From CALODL01 sp942492115 (lineage in GTDB: Bacteria; Planctomycetota; Phycisphaerae; UBA1845; CAIVHJ01), in the NCBI GenBank assembly GCA_942492115.1, contig CALODL010000027.1, positions 1 to 64,000 on the forward strand: a DNA stretch of 64,000 bases, read 5' to 3'. Positions 24,935 through 33,835 of this stretch are shown piece by piece. Positions within the stretch are counted from its first letter, which is position 1; each line of letters begins with the position of its first letter. The notes beneath the pieces were generated by a model that saw only the letters and a program-made list of their open reading frames with translations, did not search any database and was not told where the DNA came from. Both the position numbers and the translations under genes were made by a program.

Positions 24935-25686
24935 GCGTTTGGGGCGGCCCGTGCGTCATCAGCCGCGACCCATTCATGTTGGACCGTCAGGCGCTCGTGT
25001 GGTCGAAATGCGGCCTTATAGCTCATCTTGTTGCAATCGGCGACATAGTAGCCCAAATAATAGAAAGGGATACCGCTCCGGCGACAGTGCTCGATTTCCC
25101 AGAGCATCGAAAATGTGCCCGGGCTGCGTGCGCTGACATCGGGATCGAAATACATGTACACGGTGCTGAGCGCGGTGGGGGCTCGATCGACGATGCTGAC
25201 CCCGATCAGGCGGCCATCCACACGGTAGGTGATTTCCTGGGTTCTCACGGGCGATTCATATAGGAATGTGGCCATCTCCGCCCAAGTGTGGCCCATGGTG
25301 CCGTCGTGGCGCTGGTCGAGATAACGCCGATACAGGTTGAATTTTTCGCCGGTGAGGGACGGTCGGGCGATCGTGACCGAGAGATCCGCGTTCTTGCGTT
25401 GTATTCGGCGTTGTGATCGGGATGGCTTGAACCGGAGCACGTCGACACGGAGTGGGACGCACTCCGTGCAGGTGGCGCAGCGGGGCCGATAGAAGAACCG
25501 TCCGCTGCGGCGGAAACCGCGGTCCATGAACGCGGCGTAGAGGTCGGGATCCAACTCGTCGGCCAGGAATCCCTCAGTTCTCGCCTGACGGTCCGGTAAG
25601 TATGGACAGGGGCTTGGCGGGGCCAACGGCAGGTCGTTTTGGGCCAGGAAACGGTCGATCACGGTGTGGGGGGGGAGGCTGGCCAT
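24931..25686 (-). CDS. bpt: Aspartate/glutamate leucyltransferase (Bpt-type ATE family)
   Basis: 251 residues, normal for bacterial L/R-transferases. Features are CPYLPDRQARTEGF, RSGRFFYRPRCATCTECVPLRV with the conserved Cys pair, a basic SQRRIQRKN stretch, and the GNAT-like core ending VDRAPTALSTVYMYFDPDV and FYYLGYYV. The enzyme moves leucine from Leu-tRNA to N-terminal Asp/Glu, making N-degrons for ClpAP(S). It heads the minus-strand run bpt-GT9-DUF2062-maf. ClpS and ClpA are not in the window. Confidence 0.92.
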   Translation of the reverse strand: MASLPPHTVIDRFLAQNDLPLAPPSPCPYLPDRQARTEGFLADELDPDLYAAFMDRGFRRSGRFFYRPRCATCTECVPLRVDVLRFKPSRSQRRIQRKNADLSVTIARPSLTGEKFNLYRRYLDQRHDGTMGHTWAEMATFLYESPVRTQEITYRVDGRLIGVSIVDRAPTALSTVYMYFDPDVSARSPGTFSMLWEIEHCRRSGIPFYYLGYYVADCNKMSYKAAFRPHERLTVQHEWVAADDARAAPNA

Positions 25687-25863
25687 GTCGATATTTTATG
25701 AGAATAATCGGGGCCGGGAAGCGTCTGCATGGCGTCAGAAGTCGGGGAAGCACCATGTCGGCCTGTTTTGCACGCTGGTCGAAGTGGAAATACAATAGTA
25801 GGAACCTTCGCAGGGCGCCTGAATCGGTCGCCCCGAGTAAATCGCAGCAGAGGAGAGGATTCC

Positions 25864-26835
25864 ATGTTACAGACCGCGGCGATATTCGCGGCGTTGTGGG
25901 CTGCCGTCATTCCCGGGCAGACCCAGACTCTCAAGGTCGGCGACCCGGCTCCCCCACTCAAGATCAAATCATGGGTCAAGGGCGAACCGGTCAAGATCAA
26001 GGGCACGAAAGAGAAGAACGGCGATAAAGTCTATCTCGTCGAATTCTGGGCCACGTGGTGTCCCCCCTGCGTCCAGTCCATTCCTCATTTGACCAAGTTG
26101 CAATCCAAGTACGGTGACAAACTGGTCGTGGTGGGCGTGACGGACGAAGCCAAAGCTACCGTGTCTCGCTTTCTCAAGAAGCAGGGCAAGAAGATGGCCT
26201 ACACCGTGGCGTGCGATGACTCGATGAAGACCAGCATGTCTTACATGATGGCGTCGGGTCAACAGGGCATCCCGACGGCGTTCATCGTCGATCGGGCAGG
26301 TCGCATTGCCTGGATCGGCAGTCCGATACCGGGGCTGGGGCTCGATGAGGTTCTCGACCAGGTCGTGGCCGGAACGTATGACGTCGAGCGCGCTGCGGCC
26401 GAGGCTGCCGCGGATGATCGGTTTTTTCGGGAGGAGCACTTGACCCTGTTCAACGCCGTTCAGAACGGCGATTGGGACAAGAGTGTGAAAATCGCGCGCA
26501 ACGTCGCCGATCCATCCAATCAAATGTCGCAGACATTGCGTAAAGAGTTGCTGGATCAGGTCACGTGGGTCATCCTGACGGACGACCGCAGTGACCGTAA
26601 GTACTACAAGGACGCGCTGTCGCTGATTCGCGCGGCCGTTGAATTGACCGAAGCGCGTGATGCGTCGGTCATGGACACATATGCCTTGGCATTGTTCGAA
26701 AATGGTGAGATCGCCGAAGCCGTCGATGCTTCGCGGGCAGCGCTTGATCTCGCATACGAGCCGATTCAGAAAGCCGAGTACGCCAAACGCCTGGCCAGTT
26801 ATCGCGACAAACTCAGAGAGACGCAACAACCCTGA
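25864..26835 (+). CDS. TlpA-like exported thioredoxin with helical tail
   Basis: 323 residues from the ATG at 25864, which follows a strong AGGAGAGG site. A signal peptide (AAIFAALWAAVIPGQTQ) leads into a thioredoxin domain: KVGDPAPPLKIKSW, VEFWATWCPPC (redox pair near residues 62-65), and cis-proline region GIPTAFIVDRAGRIAWIG. Residues about 185-323 are alpha-helical, TPR-like, with a repeated DASxxMDTYALALFENGEIAEAV-type helix pair. CPPC thioredoxins of this kind reduce apocytochrome c or other periplasmic disulfides. With 70-odd haem sites nearby that is a plausible job, but no Ccm genes are adjacent. Confidence 0.8.
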   Translation: MLQTAAIFAALWAAVIPGQTQTLKVGDPAPPLKIKSWVKGEPVKIKGTKEKNGDKVYLVEFWATWCPPCVQSIPHLTKLQSKYGDKLVVVGVTDEAKATVSRFLKKQGKKMAYTVACDDSMKTSMSYMMASGQQGIPTAFIVDRAGRIAWIGSPIPGLGLDEVLDQVVAGTYDVERAAAEAAADDRFFREEHLTLFNAVQNGDWDKSVKIARNVADPSNQMSQTLRKELLDQVTWVILTDDRSDRKYYKDALSLIRAAVELTEARDASVMDTYALALFENGEIAEAVDASRAALDLAYEPIQKAEYAKRLASYRDKLRETQQP

Positions 26836-26921
26836 TCGCGCGAGTTCCCACCGGCACTTCATCTCCCGCACCGCTCAGCACAACCGTCCGGGGTCGTGCA
26901 CGCGCATTTTCTGTGTCTAAC

Positions 26922-28721
26922 CTAACGTGTTCGCGGAGGTGCGATCGCCAGTTTCTTCATGTGGCGGTATAGCGCCGAGCGCGACATGCCCAGTTTCTCG
27001 GCCGCGGCCGGTACATTGGGGCTGGAGTTGAGGGCCCGTTCGATGGCTTCGCGTGTCGTGTCCGAGATCGACTGGACACCTGCAGCAGGAGAGTCACGGG
27101 TTGCGGTCATGTTCTGCAGGCTGCCGGCGCTGATCAGCGGGCCGCTGCTGAGGATCGCTGCCTGTTCCACTGCGTTACGCAATTGCCTCACGTTTCCCGG
27201 CCAGTCCCCGGCCCTGAGGAGCTCCAACGCGGCGGGCTCGAATGCGAGACGCCGGCCGGTCTTCTCGGAGAATCCCGCCAGGAAATGCTCCGCCAGCGCG
27301 GGGATATCATCGCGCCGATCACGGAGTGGCGGGATGCGTATCTCGATGACCCGCAGTCGGTGGTAGAGGTCTTCTCGGAAGCGGTGTTCAGCGACCATCG
27401 TTTCCAGATCCGCATGTGTGGCCGCGATGACCCGAACATCGGTCGAGATCGGTGTGTGGCCGCCTACACGCTCGAACGGGTGTCCATCCAGGACCCTCAA
27501 GACCTTGGCTTGCGTGGCCAGTGACATCGAGCCCAACTCGTCGAGAAACAGCGTGCCGTGGTCGGCGATTTCGAACTTTCCTTGGCGCTTGTCCGTGGCA
27601 CCGGTGAAAGCCCCCCGTTCGTGGCCGAACAGCTCGCTCTCGAGCAGCGACTCGGTCAGCGCGGCGCAGTTTACACAGACCATCGGATGATCTCGTCTTC
27701 TCCCGGTCTCGTGAATGAGACGGGCGACGACTTCTTTGCCCGCTCCGCTCTCGGCGCGCAGGAGCACCGTCTGGTCGACATCTGCGACCTTGCTGACGAT
27801 GTTGAGCACCTGTCGCATGCTGTCGGTCCCTGCGACGACCTGGACACTTGTCGCTGCCGCCAGGCTGTCGTGCTTGCGTTGCAGTTGCTGGACGTCGATG
27901 AGCATCTTGAGCGGTGGGGCCAGCAGATGGGCGATGCTGGCGACTAGGCACAGTTCTTCGTGACCGAGTGGGGCTCCATCCGGGTACTGATACACCCACA
28001 GCACACCGTCGACCTGATTCAAGTATTTCAACGGCGCGAAGATGCTGCGGATGCGCGCGCCTCGTGCCACGGCGATTGGGACGAGCACGGCTTCGGTCGT
28101 AACAAGAGCCTGACGCAGCATGGCATCGGGCAACTCGGGTTCGGGCCCCGGCGTGTGGGCTTCGAAGCAATCCGGGCCGGGGCGCAGCAGCAGCTTGGCT
28201 CCGGCGGCATCGAGCTGTTCAGTCAGGATCTGAAGCACATGCCGGACGAGTTGCCGGGGGTCGTTTTCGTTTGCGATGACCTTCGATACGCTCTCGAGGC
28301 AGTCCAATTCGCGCCGCCGCATTGCGCCGCCGCCATCATTGGAGAACGCAGAGATACTCGTTTCCGGGTCGATGCTTTCTTCAAGGATCCACGTGGCCGG
28401 GGCGGCCTCGATCGTTTCCGCAGCCGGCTCGATGTTCAGGAACCGGAGCCACGTGCTGCCGATGAGCAACTTGTCGCCATCGCGGATTTCGATCGTGGTG
28501 ATGTTCTCACCGTTGACCGATGAGCCGTTGGCGCTGTCCATGTCCTGCGCCCGCCAGGTTTGTTCTTCATGCCAGACGTTCGCATGAACGCGCGAGCAGG
28601 CCGGGTCCTCGAGCACGACGACGCAATCCGGATCACGTCCGATGGTGTTGTCGCCTCGCGGATGAAGCGCGACCGCCTGTCCGGCTTGCTTCCCATTCAA
28701 TATCACTATCCGCGCGGGCAA
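26922..28721 (-). CDS. FHA-GAF sigma54-dependent transcriptional activator
   Basis: 599 residues. The N-terminal FHA domain (NTIGRDPDCVVVLEDPACSRVHANV, then ANGSSVNG) recognises phosphothreonine. A GAF-like sensor occupies residues ~135-290. The AAA+ sigma54-interaction domain has Walker A RAESGAGKE, the GAFTGA loop that contacts sigma54, FLDELGSM (Walker B) and VRVIAATHADL. A Fis-type helix-turn-helix ends it (NVPAAAEKLGMSRSALYRHMKKL). The FHA domain suggests control by a Ser/Thr kinase such as the one at 30.57 kb. It starts with TTG, backed by AAGGA six bases upstream, and is divergent from the pseudopilin gene. I found no -24/-12 promoter there. Confidence 0.88.
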   Translation of the reverse strand: MPARIVILNGKQAGQAVALHPRGDNTIGRDPDCVVVLEDPACSRVHANVWHEEQTWRAQDMDSANGSSVNGENITTIEIRDGDKLLIGSTWLRFLNIEPAAETIEAAPATWILEESIDPETSISAFSNDGGGAMRRRELDCLESVSKVIANENDPRQLVRHVLQILTEQLDAAGAKLLLRPGPDCFEAHTPGPEPELPDAMLRQALVTTEAVLVPIAVARGARIRSIFAPLKYLNQVDGVLWVYQYPDGAPLGHEELCLVASIAHLLAPPLKMLIDVQQLQRKHDSLAAATSVQVVAGTDSMRQVLNIVSKVADVDQTVLLRAESGAGKEVVARLIHETGRRRDHPMVCVNCAALTESLLESELFGHERGAFTGATDKRQGKFEIADHGTLFLDELGSMSLATQAKVLRVLDGHPFERVGGHTPISTDVRVIAATHADLETMVAEHRFREDLYHRLRVIEIRIPPLRDRRDDIPALAEHFLAGFSEKTGRRLAFEPAALELLRAGDWPGNVRQLRNAVEQAAILSSGPLISAGSLQNMTATRDSPAAGVQSISDTTREAIERALNSSPNVPAAAEKLGMSRSALYRHMKKLAIAPPRTR

Positions 28722-29071
28722 TTGTTGTCCTTATTGTCTCAGAAGCGGGACGATCGGTGTCTCATTTATGGGATTTAATTCTAGCGGGCTTGGATTCCAA
28801 TGTGTGCACTAATGTGTAAGTTATTGAAAATAAGTAAGTTAGAGATCACTTAGCCAATGGCGCTGAATCGGCACGCAACATGTACATCAATTCCCGTGCC
28901 GCCGAGTCATCGGGGCATTTGAAGTCGACTTCGGGATCTGTTACGAATCAAGGAGACGGCCGGTCAGGACTTCCGGGTCCGTGGTCGCCACCGAACGTGG
29001 CTCGAAGGGCGGCTGTCGCACACGCAAATACACAACGACAAAGGGAACGTCGCATTCCCGGGAGGTCAGTG
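28722..29071. other. Divergent, locally A+T-rich intergenic region
   Basis: 350 bases between the sigma54 activator and the pseudopilin gene. Bases ~28770-28860 are markedly A+T-rich compared with surroundings and are the likely promoter zone, but no -35/-10 or sigma54 -24/-12 pair is convincing. The downstream ~150 bases are G+C-rich and end in the GGGAGG ribosome site of the pseudopilin. Confidence 0.4.
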
Positions 29072-30259
29072 ATGAAAAGGATTCGAGGGTTTACTTTGGT
29101 TGAGCTGTTGGTGGTCGTCGGGATCATTGCCCTGCTCATTTCGATTCTGTTGCCGTCACTGGCACGCGCTCGCGAGCAGGCCCGCATGACCAAGTGCCTG
29201 TCGAATCTTCGCGAAGTGGGCAAGAACGCAGCAACGTTCCAGAATTCACACCGTGATCGCCTGCAGCTGATCGCCTCTGAGGACCAAATCTCGAAGGTCG
29301 ATCCCAACCGTAACATCTACGAGTACTACAACTGGAAAGAGCAGTCGCTGCTCAATAATGTGGCCAACAAAGAGGCCCTCACCTGGGTGGTGGCCTATGC
29401 CGAGGTGGCGGGCATCAATCTTGACAAGAAGAACTGGAAGTGGGGCGCTCGCGTGACCAATGATGCCCAGGCCGTACAGGCCGATCGTGACGGTGCGGTC
29501 GAGTCTAACACGGTCGAGTGGGTGCAGTGTCCTTCCGACAACATCCTGCGCGGCTCACCCGGTTCGACCATGCCGCAGGTTGCCATCACTGCTGATGGTG
29601 ATACGGACGGTAATGGTGCTTACGATCAATTCAGCAACTACTACTACGGCGCGCTGAGTTTTGCGGCTAATCAGGACATCATGGGGGCCGACATTGTTTC
29701 CGGAAACACCCGTATCCCCAGTTGCTTTCGTGGCAATCCCGATGATCCCGATGGGACCAATCCGTTTTTCGCAAACTGCACTGATGCCAATTGCGAGGCC
29801 GGCGCACGGCTGAACGGCCAGGTGGATCGCGTGTTCCAGCCCTCACGCACCATGCTGTTTTCGGATGGTGGGGACGACAATGGCCCGAACGTGTCCGGCA
29901 ACGAACGCGTCCTGTTGGTCAGTACTGACAGCCAGAGCTCACCGAGTGGGTTGCCGTTGTCGCAACCCGTGCCCTCCAACGTCGGAGCGCACCTCGGATC
30001 GTTCACTGCTGCCCATCAGCAGGACCCCACGGGCAACGACATTCAGGTGATTCCGACCAAGCGGCACTCTGACGGCCGGATCAATATCGTGAAGGCCGAT
30101 TTTTCCGGTGAGTCCAGTCTCCCGGTGCGATTCAACACCTTCAGTGACAATGGTCCTGAACGCAGAGTGCCGTGCCTGTACGCGGACCTGACATTCATCT
30201 CGCCCTACGACGTCAAGCGTTATAATCCGGAGTTGGATATCTTCGGATGTCAGCAGTAA
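29072..30259 (+). CDS. Type II secretion-like pseudopilin with long C-terminal domain
   Basis: 395 residues from the ATG at 29072, preceded by GGGAGG. KRIRGFTLVELLVVVGIIAL is a class III prepilin leader: cleavage after Gly6 with Phe at +1 and Glu at +5. The helix ends ALLISILLPSLARARE, typical of planctomycete proteins of this kind. The large exported domain is Asp/Asn-rich, contains a CTDANCEAG disulfide-type loop, and ends HSDGRINIVKADFSGES, a variant of the H-X9-DG pseudopilin tail. The prepilin peptidase at 15.9 kb can process it. Its frame extends upstream to 28880 without homology. A classical terminator follows. Confidence 0.85.
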   Translation: MKRIRGFTLVELLVVVGIIALLISILLPSLARAREQARMTKCLSNLREVGKNAATFQNSHRDRLQLIASEDQISKVDPNRNIYEYYNWKEQSLLNNVANKEALTWVVAYAEVAGINLDKKNWKWGARVTNDAQAVQADRDGAVESNTVEWVQCPSDNILRGSPGSTMPQVAITADGDTDGNGAYDQFSNYYYGALSFAANQDIMGADIVSGNTRIPSCFRGNPDDPDGTNPFFANCTDANCEAGARLNGQVDRVFQPSRTMLFSDGGDDNGPNVSGNERVLLVSTDSQSSPSGLPLSQPVPSNVGAHLGSFTAAHQQDPTGNDIQVIPTKRHSDGRINIVKADFSGESSLPVRFNTFSDNGPERRVPCLYADLTFISPYDVKRYNPELDIFGCQQ

Positions 30260-30282
30260 TCGCATTCATGCCAACGACCATG

Positions 30283-30307
30283 GGCCCGCCGTTTGGCGGG
30301 CCTTTTT
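30283..30307 (+). terminator. Intrinsic terminator of the pseudopilin gene
   Basis: GGCCCGCC (30283-30290), loop GTTT, GGCGGGCC (30295-30302), then TTTTT. A perfect 8-bp stem with a T-tract, 24 bases after the stop codon. Confidence 0.92.
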
Positions 30308-30562
30308 CTTGGTTCTTCACGGATTTTCGGGCCGGACGTCCTCCCCGACTGCGGGCTCGAGGCCTTGACCGCAGGCCGCCGGAGGCGGACCTTGCCCGTC
30401 AAACTGCGCAACAGGATCATGTGTTTGCACGCCCATCCCGGAAATGCGTGAAGAACTTTTTCTTGACCCGTCAACGTATCTTCAGGCGCATATGGCGTTG
30501 TTCGAGGCCTGGGGTGCATCTGGCCGCTCGGTTAGAACGCGCCAATCGAAGCTGATTCCCTA

Positions 30563-30568
30563 TACAAT
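30563..30568 (+). promoter_or_regulatory. -10-like box just upstream of the kinase start
   Basis: TACAAT, inside CTATACAATGCG, 3 bases before the tandem ATGATG start of the kinase. There is no convincing -35 and no ribosome-binding site, so transcription from here would be leaderless. Confidence 0.35.
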
Positions 30569-30571
30569 GCG

Positions 30572-31834
30572 ATGATGGCACTCGAGTCCCAATCTCACGA
30601 TCCTGCCCGTGAGCCGACGGCAACGTTGCCGCGGGCGCGGGTCGCGGAGCCACCTGCAGAAGACGAGCTGCACATACCCGGCTACGTGCTGGTGCGCCCG
30701 CTGGGACGCGGTGCGTACGGCCAGGTGTGGCAAGCGGTGCGGGTCGGGACCGGGCAGGACGTCGCCATCAAGGTGTTCACCGCCCCCGGTCGTCTCGACT
30801 GGCGGTACTTGCACCGTGAGGTCGACCGTCTGCTGCGGGTGGCCGAACATCCGCACATCGTGACCTTGTTCGATGCTGGACTCGATTGCCGGCCACCATT
30901 CTATGCCATGGCCCTGTTGCGCCATGGTTCATTGGCTGAGTTGTGCGCCGATCGGCAGCCGTTTCGGGATCTCGAGCGTGCAGAGCGGTGGTTCGGCCAG
31001 ATGACTGCCGCCTTGGAGTTCGCTCACGGCAAGAGCCTGTTGCACTGTGATCTCAAACCGGCCAATGTGTTGTTGGACGAAGAGGACAATGTTCGCCTCG
31101 TTGATTTCGGGCAGTCACAGATTCGTGGTGAGGCGGCGTTTGCTCTGGGAACGCTCGCCTATATGTCGCCGGAACAGGCGGTGGTGGCCGATGCCCAGTC
31201 GATACCGCCTGATCCTTCGGTGGGCTGGGACATCTACAGCCTCGGCGCGACGATGTACACGCTTCTCGCAGGGCACCCGCCGCATGCACATGGCGGCCTC
31301 CACGTCACCCTGACGCAGTTGGACACTGCGGCGGAGCGACTCGCAGAATACCGTCGGCATGTTCACACGACGCCGATTACACCATTGCGTGCTGTCAATC
31401 AGGCCATCGACCGCGATCTGGCGAGCATTATCGAGCACTGCCTGGATCCCGACCCGCGAAAACGCTACCAGCATATCCGTGATGTTGCCGCGGACCTCCG
31501 CCGTCGCCGCGAACGTCGGCCGTTGAGTTGCGTGCCGCGCACCGGTCGCGACGTGCTCGGCAAGTTCATTCGTCGCAACCTGGGAATGGTCATTATTGTC
31601 GTCGTGGCAGTGACCGCGCTGGCCATCGCCGTCAAGACGATGGCCGTGCAGCAGAATGAAGCGCTGGAGAGCTACCGTTCACAACTGAACGAGGCGCTGA
31701 CCAAGTTGAATCGTGCCAATCGGGAGATTGAACGTCTCAGTGCCGACTTGATCGATGTGCACGCTCCTACGAACGGCGAGCAAGTCAGGAACCTGCCGGG
31801 AGCTCTGTCTCGACCGGATGAACCGGAGCCATGA
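30572..31834 (+). CDS. Membrane-anchored Ser/Thr protein kinase
   Basis: 420 residues. The Hanks-type kinase domain covers ~37-310: GRGAYGQVW (Gly-loop), DVAIKVF (Lys), YLHREVDRLLRV (Glu helix), the catalytic loop LHCDLKPANVLL, LVDFGQSQI (DFG) and LAYMSPEQA. The usual HRD Arg is replaced by Cys (HCD), so activation should not need activation-loop phosphorylation in the RD manner. A transmembrane helix (LGMVIIVVVAVTALAIAV, ~335-352) is followed by a short coiled-coil extracytoplasmic tail. Substrates are unknown; the FHA activator 2 kb upstream is an obvious candidate. The last 50 bases overlap the convergent DoxX gene. Confidence 0.85.
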   Translation: MMALESQSHDPAREPTATLPRARVAEPPAEDELHIPGYVLVRPLGRGAYGQVWQAVRVGTGQDVAIKVFTAPGRLDWRYLHREVDRLLRVAEHPHIVTLFDAGLDCRPPFYAMALLRHGSLAELCADRQPFRDLERAERWFGQMTAALEFAHGKSLLHCDLKPANVLLDEEDNVRLVDFGQSQIRGEAAFALGTLAYMSPEQAVVADAQSIPPDPSVGWDIYSLGATMYTLLAGHPPHAHGGLHVTLTQLDTAAERLAEYRRHVHTTPITPLRAVNQAIDRDLASIIEHCLDPDPRKRYQHIRDVAADLRRRRERRPLSCVPRTGRDVLGKFIRRNLGMVIIVVVAVTALAIAVKTMAVQQNEALESYRSQLNEALTKLNRANREIERLSADLIDVHAPTNGEQVRNLPGALSRPDEPEP

Positions 31835-32321
31835 ATCCACTGCAGCTGAAGCGGCGCGAATTCGAGTAGCACAGCCACAGCGTCAGCACCATCAAGCCCA
31901 TGTTCTTGAGCAGTTTCTGCCAGATGATTTCCGGCCCGCCCCCGCATCCGCAATCGAAAGCCACTTCCATGAAAGGCGTTCCGTCGGCCACGAAGCCCAT
32001 GGCGCGCAGAAAAACGACGACCGTAAACAGCGCCACGAGTGCAGTCATGAGGATTGCAGTGCCGCGGAGCAGGACGCCCACGATCAGGGCGAGGCCGCCG
32101 ACGATCTCGAGCCAGGGCAGGACCACCACCATGAAATTGTGCAACAGGTACCATCCATCCGGAATCATCTCATACTGATTGATCAGCTTGAGAAAGTGGA
32201 TGGGGTCTCCGATTTTTTGATAGCCCAGGTAGGCGATGTATGCGCCGGCGACGAGACGGGCCACTACTGACGGTATGCCCGTGTTATCCATACGCCGGAG
32301 AAGGCCGGGTCGATCGTTCAT
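31785..32321 (-). CDS. DoxX-family membrane protein
   Basis: 178 residues from the ATG at 32321. Four hydrophobic helices follow the DoxX arrangement: ARLVAGAYIAYLGYQKI, VVLPWLEIVGGLALIVGVLL, AILMTALVALFTVVVFLRAMG and a fourth near the C-terminus. A conserved-looking CGCGGG loop before the last helix could bind metal or be redox active. DoxX proteins are quinone-interacting or quinol-related membrane subunits. The ATG overlaps the rhodanese gene stop by 4 bases, a pairing seen in other planctomycetes, so the two probably act on the same sulfur or thiol substrate. Confidence 0.75.
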   Translation of the reverse strand: MNDRPGLLRRMDNTGIPSVVARLVAGAYIAYLGYQKIGDPIHFLKLINQYEMIPDGWYLLHNFMVVVLPWLEIVGGLALIVGVLLRGTAILMTALVALFTVVVFLRAMGFVADGTPFMEVAFDCGCGGGPEIIWQKLLKNMGLMVLTLWLCYSNSRRFSCSGFMAPVHPVETELPAGS

Positions 32322-32881
32322 TCCTGACACTCTCCCTCGATCTCGTACCCGGCTATGCACCACTCTTCGATTCCACCGGTAAAGACGTAAACGCGCTCGA
32401 ACTGCAGCGGCGTCTCGATCTCGCCAACCAAGAAATTCGCGGCGTTCTTGCTGTCGACGCACTCACCCCCGTTGCAGTAAATAATCACCACCGAGGCCTC
32501 ACGGGTCATGTCGAGGACCGCGTCGAGGTATGCGTCGGGGTTGTAGTGGTCGAACTGAACCGCGCCCGGGATATGGCCTTTCTCGAACGCGGCATCTTTA
32601 CGTGCATCGACGAACACAATCGACGAATCCATGGCCTGGAAATAGTCATAGGCGGTGTAGATATCGACGGTTTGGAAACCAACGTCGTCTGCAGCTGGTT
32701 TGACGTCTGGGGTGTCCGGGTCGGCTGCGGCACCGGCGACGGCCTGTTGCACGATCGCGGTTTTTGGAAAGTAGTTGCGTTTCAAATCAATGCTGTCCTT
32801 GTCGCGCGCCGCGTTGTATCCGAGCCCGACGGCACTGGCCACGGCGACGAGAATGACAGCCTCGACAACGGTCTTCTTCAT
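32318..32881 (-). CDS. Membrane-anchored rhodanese-like sulfurtransferase
   Basis: 187 residues, signal anchor VVEAVILVAVASAVGLGY. The rhodanese domain (residues ~70-180) has DIYTAYDYFQ, FVDARKDAAFEKGHIPGAVQF and the active-site loop IIYCNGGECVDSKNAA, with the nucleophilic Cys in YCNGGEC. It ends GGIEEWCIAGYEIEG. It probably transfers sulfane sulfur in the periplasm. The second Cys in the loop (CNGGEC) is not standard and could be a redox partner. It is translationally coupled to the DoxX gene. I take the ATG at 32881; another lies three codons upstream. Confidence 0.8.
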   Translation of the reverse strand: MKKTVVEAVILVAVASAVGLGYNAARDKDSIDLKRNYFPKTAIVQQAVAGAAADPDTPDVKPAADDVGFQTVDIYTAYDYFQAMDSSIVFVDARKDAAFEKGHIPGAVQFDHYNPDAYLDAVLDMTREASVVIIYCNGGECVDSKNAANFLVGEIETPLQFERVYVFTGGIEEWCIAGYEIEGECQE

Positions 32882-33159
32882 GGATCCCATCCTGCTGAGT
32901 ATGATGAGCGTGGTGCCCCGGTGGGCTGATGAACAAAGTATACCGAACCGTCACGGGACACACCTGTAACGTCCGTGTAACGCCGTAACGCGTTGTGGTC
33001 CAAATTATTGTGGGTGAGGCTGCGCAGGGTGGACACGGCCCGCCCGGTCGGCCAATCCGGCCGAGGATTCACTGGCAGTTTCTCAGCGCGGTGACCGAAC
33101 AGGTGGTAAGCCGCCCATTGCGGGTCAGGCCGTTTGAGATCAATACAAGGTGGACAGGA

Positions 33160-33702
33160 ATGGAAACAGCGGGGGACATTGCATTGTTTGCCGGACTGGT
33201 TCTCGCGGTCGCGCTGGGCGGGCTCTTGGCCGTCTTCCAGCTTCCGGGAACATGGTTCATCGTTGTGCTGACTGCTGGTTACGCGTGGTGCTACGGTTTC
33301 GAGGCCGTGGGTTGGGAAGTGCTGGCCATCATGCTGATCATCGCAGCCACTGCGGAGGTTGGCGAGATGCTCGCCGGCATGGCCGGCGCCCAGCGTGCCG
33401 GTGCCAGCCGCGGTGCCGCATGGGGGGCGTTGTTCGGTGGGTTTGCCGGCATGATCATCTTCACACCCCTCATACCCATCCCGATCGTTGGATCCGTGGC
33501 CGGGGGGCTCATCGGATGTTTCACCGGCGCGTTCATCATCGAGTACAACAACACCGGCTGTCAGGTTCAAGGTGCCCGGGTTGCCGTCGGCGCGGCCATA
33601 GGTCGGATCTTTGGCCTGTTGGTCAAGCTGACGGCGTGCTTCGTGCTGGGCGGCATTGCCGTCGGATGCGGCGTCAAGGTCCTGCGCGGCGTATTTACGT
33701 AA
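33160..33702 (+). CDS. DUF456 membrane protein
   Basis: 180 residues with the DUF456 layout: LFAGLVLAVALGGLLAVFQLPGTWFIVV, a second hydrophobic pair, then AEVGEMLAGMAGAQRAGASRGAAWGALFGGFAG and a Gly-rich final helix region with GGLIGCFTGAFIIEY. The family's function is unknown; its Gly-rich helices suggest tight membrane packing. The ATG at 33160 is chosen; a longer frame upstream has no homology. Neighbours give no functional hint. Confidence 0.75.
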   Translation: METAGDIALFAGLVLAVALGGLLAVFQLPGTWFIVVLTAGYAWCYGFEAVGWEVLAIMLIIAATAEVGEMLAGMAGAQRAGASRGAAWGALFGGFAGMIIFTPLIPIPIVGSVAGGLIGCFTGAFIIEYNNTGCQVQGARVAVGAAIGRIFGLLVKLTACFVLGGIAVGCGVKVLRGVFT

Positions 33703-33835
33703 GGCTAAGCTTGAACACTCGGGCAATAGGGTTCTCACTCTGCCTGCGGCGCACGCGTCCATGGGCAGCAGCCACTCCACTCGATTTCGCCGAACCGTAG
33801 TAGTCAAGCAGCCTGGTCCTCGCGCTCACGCCGCC

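Noticed and set aside
21210..25021. Plus-strand frames of 384 and 310 residues over clpB and the GT9 gene
   Set aside because: They are antisense shadows of strongly conserved proteins, with no motifs of their own.
25864..26835. TlpA-like protein as a dedicated cytochrome c maturation factor (CcmG/ResA)
   Set aside because: The CPPC fold fits, but the long helical tail and absence of neighbouring Ccm genes prevent a specific assignment.
28722..29071. Sigma54 promoter for the pseudopilin
   Set aside because: No GG-N10-GC spacing with flanking TGGCAC-like bases was found; one GGCAC site lacks a matching -12.
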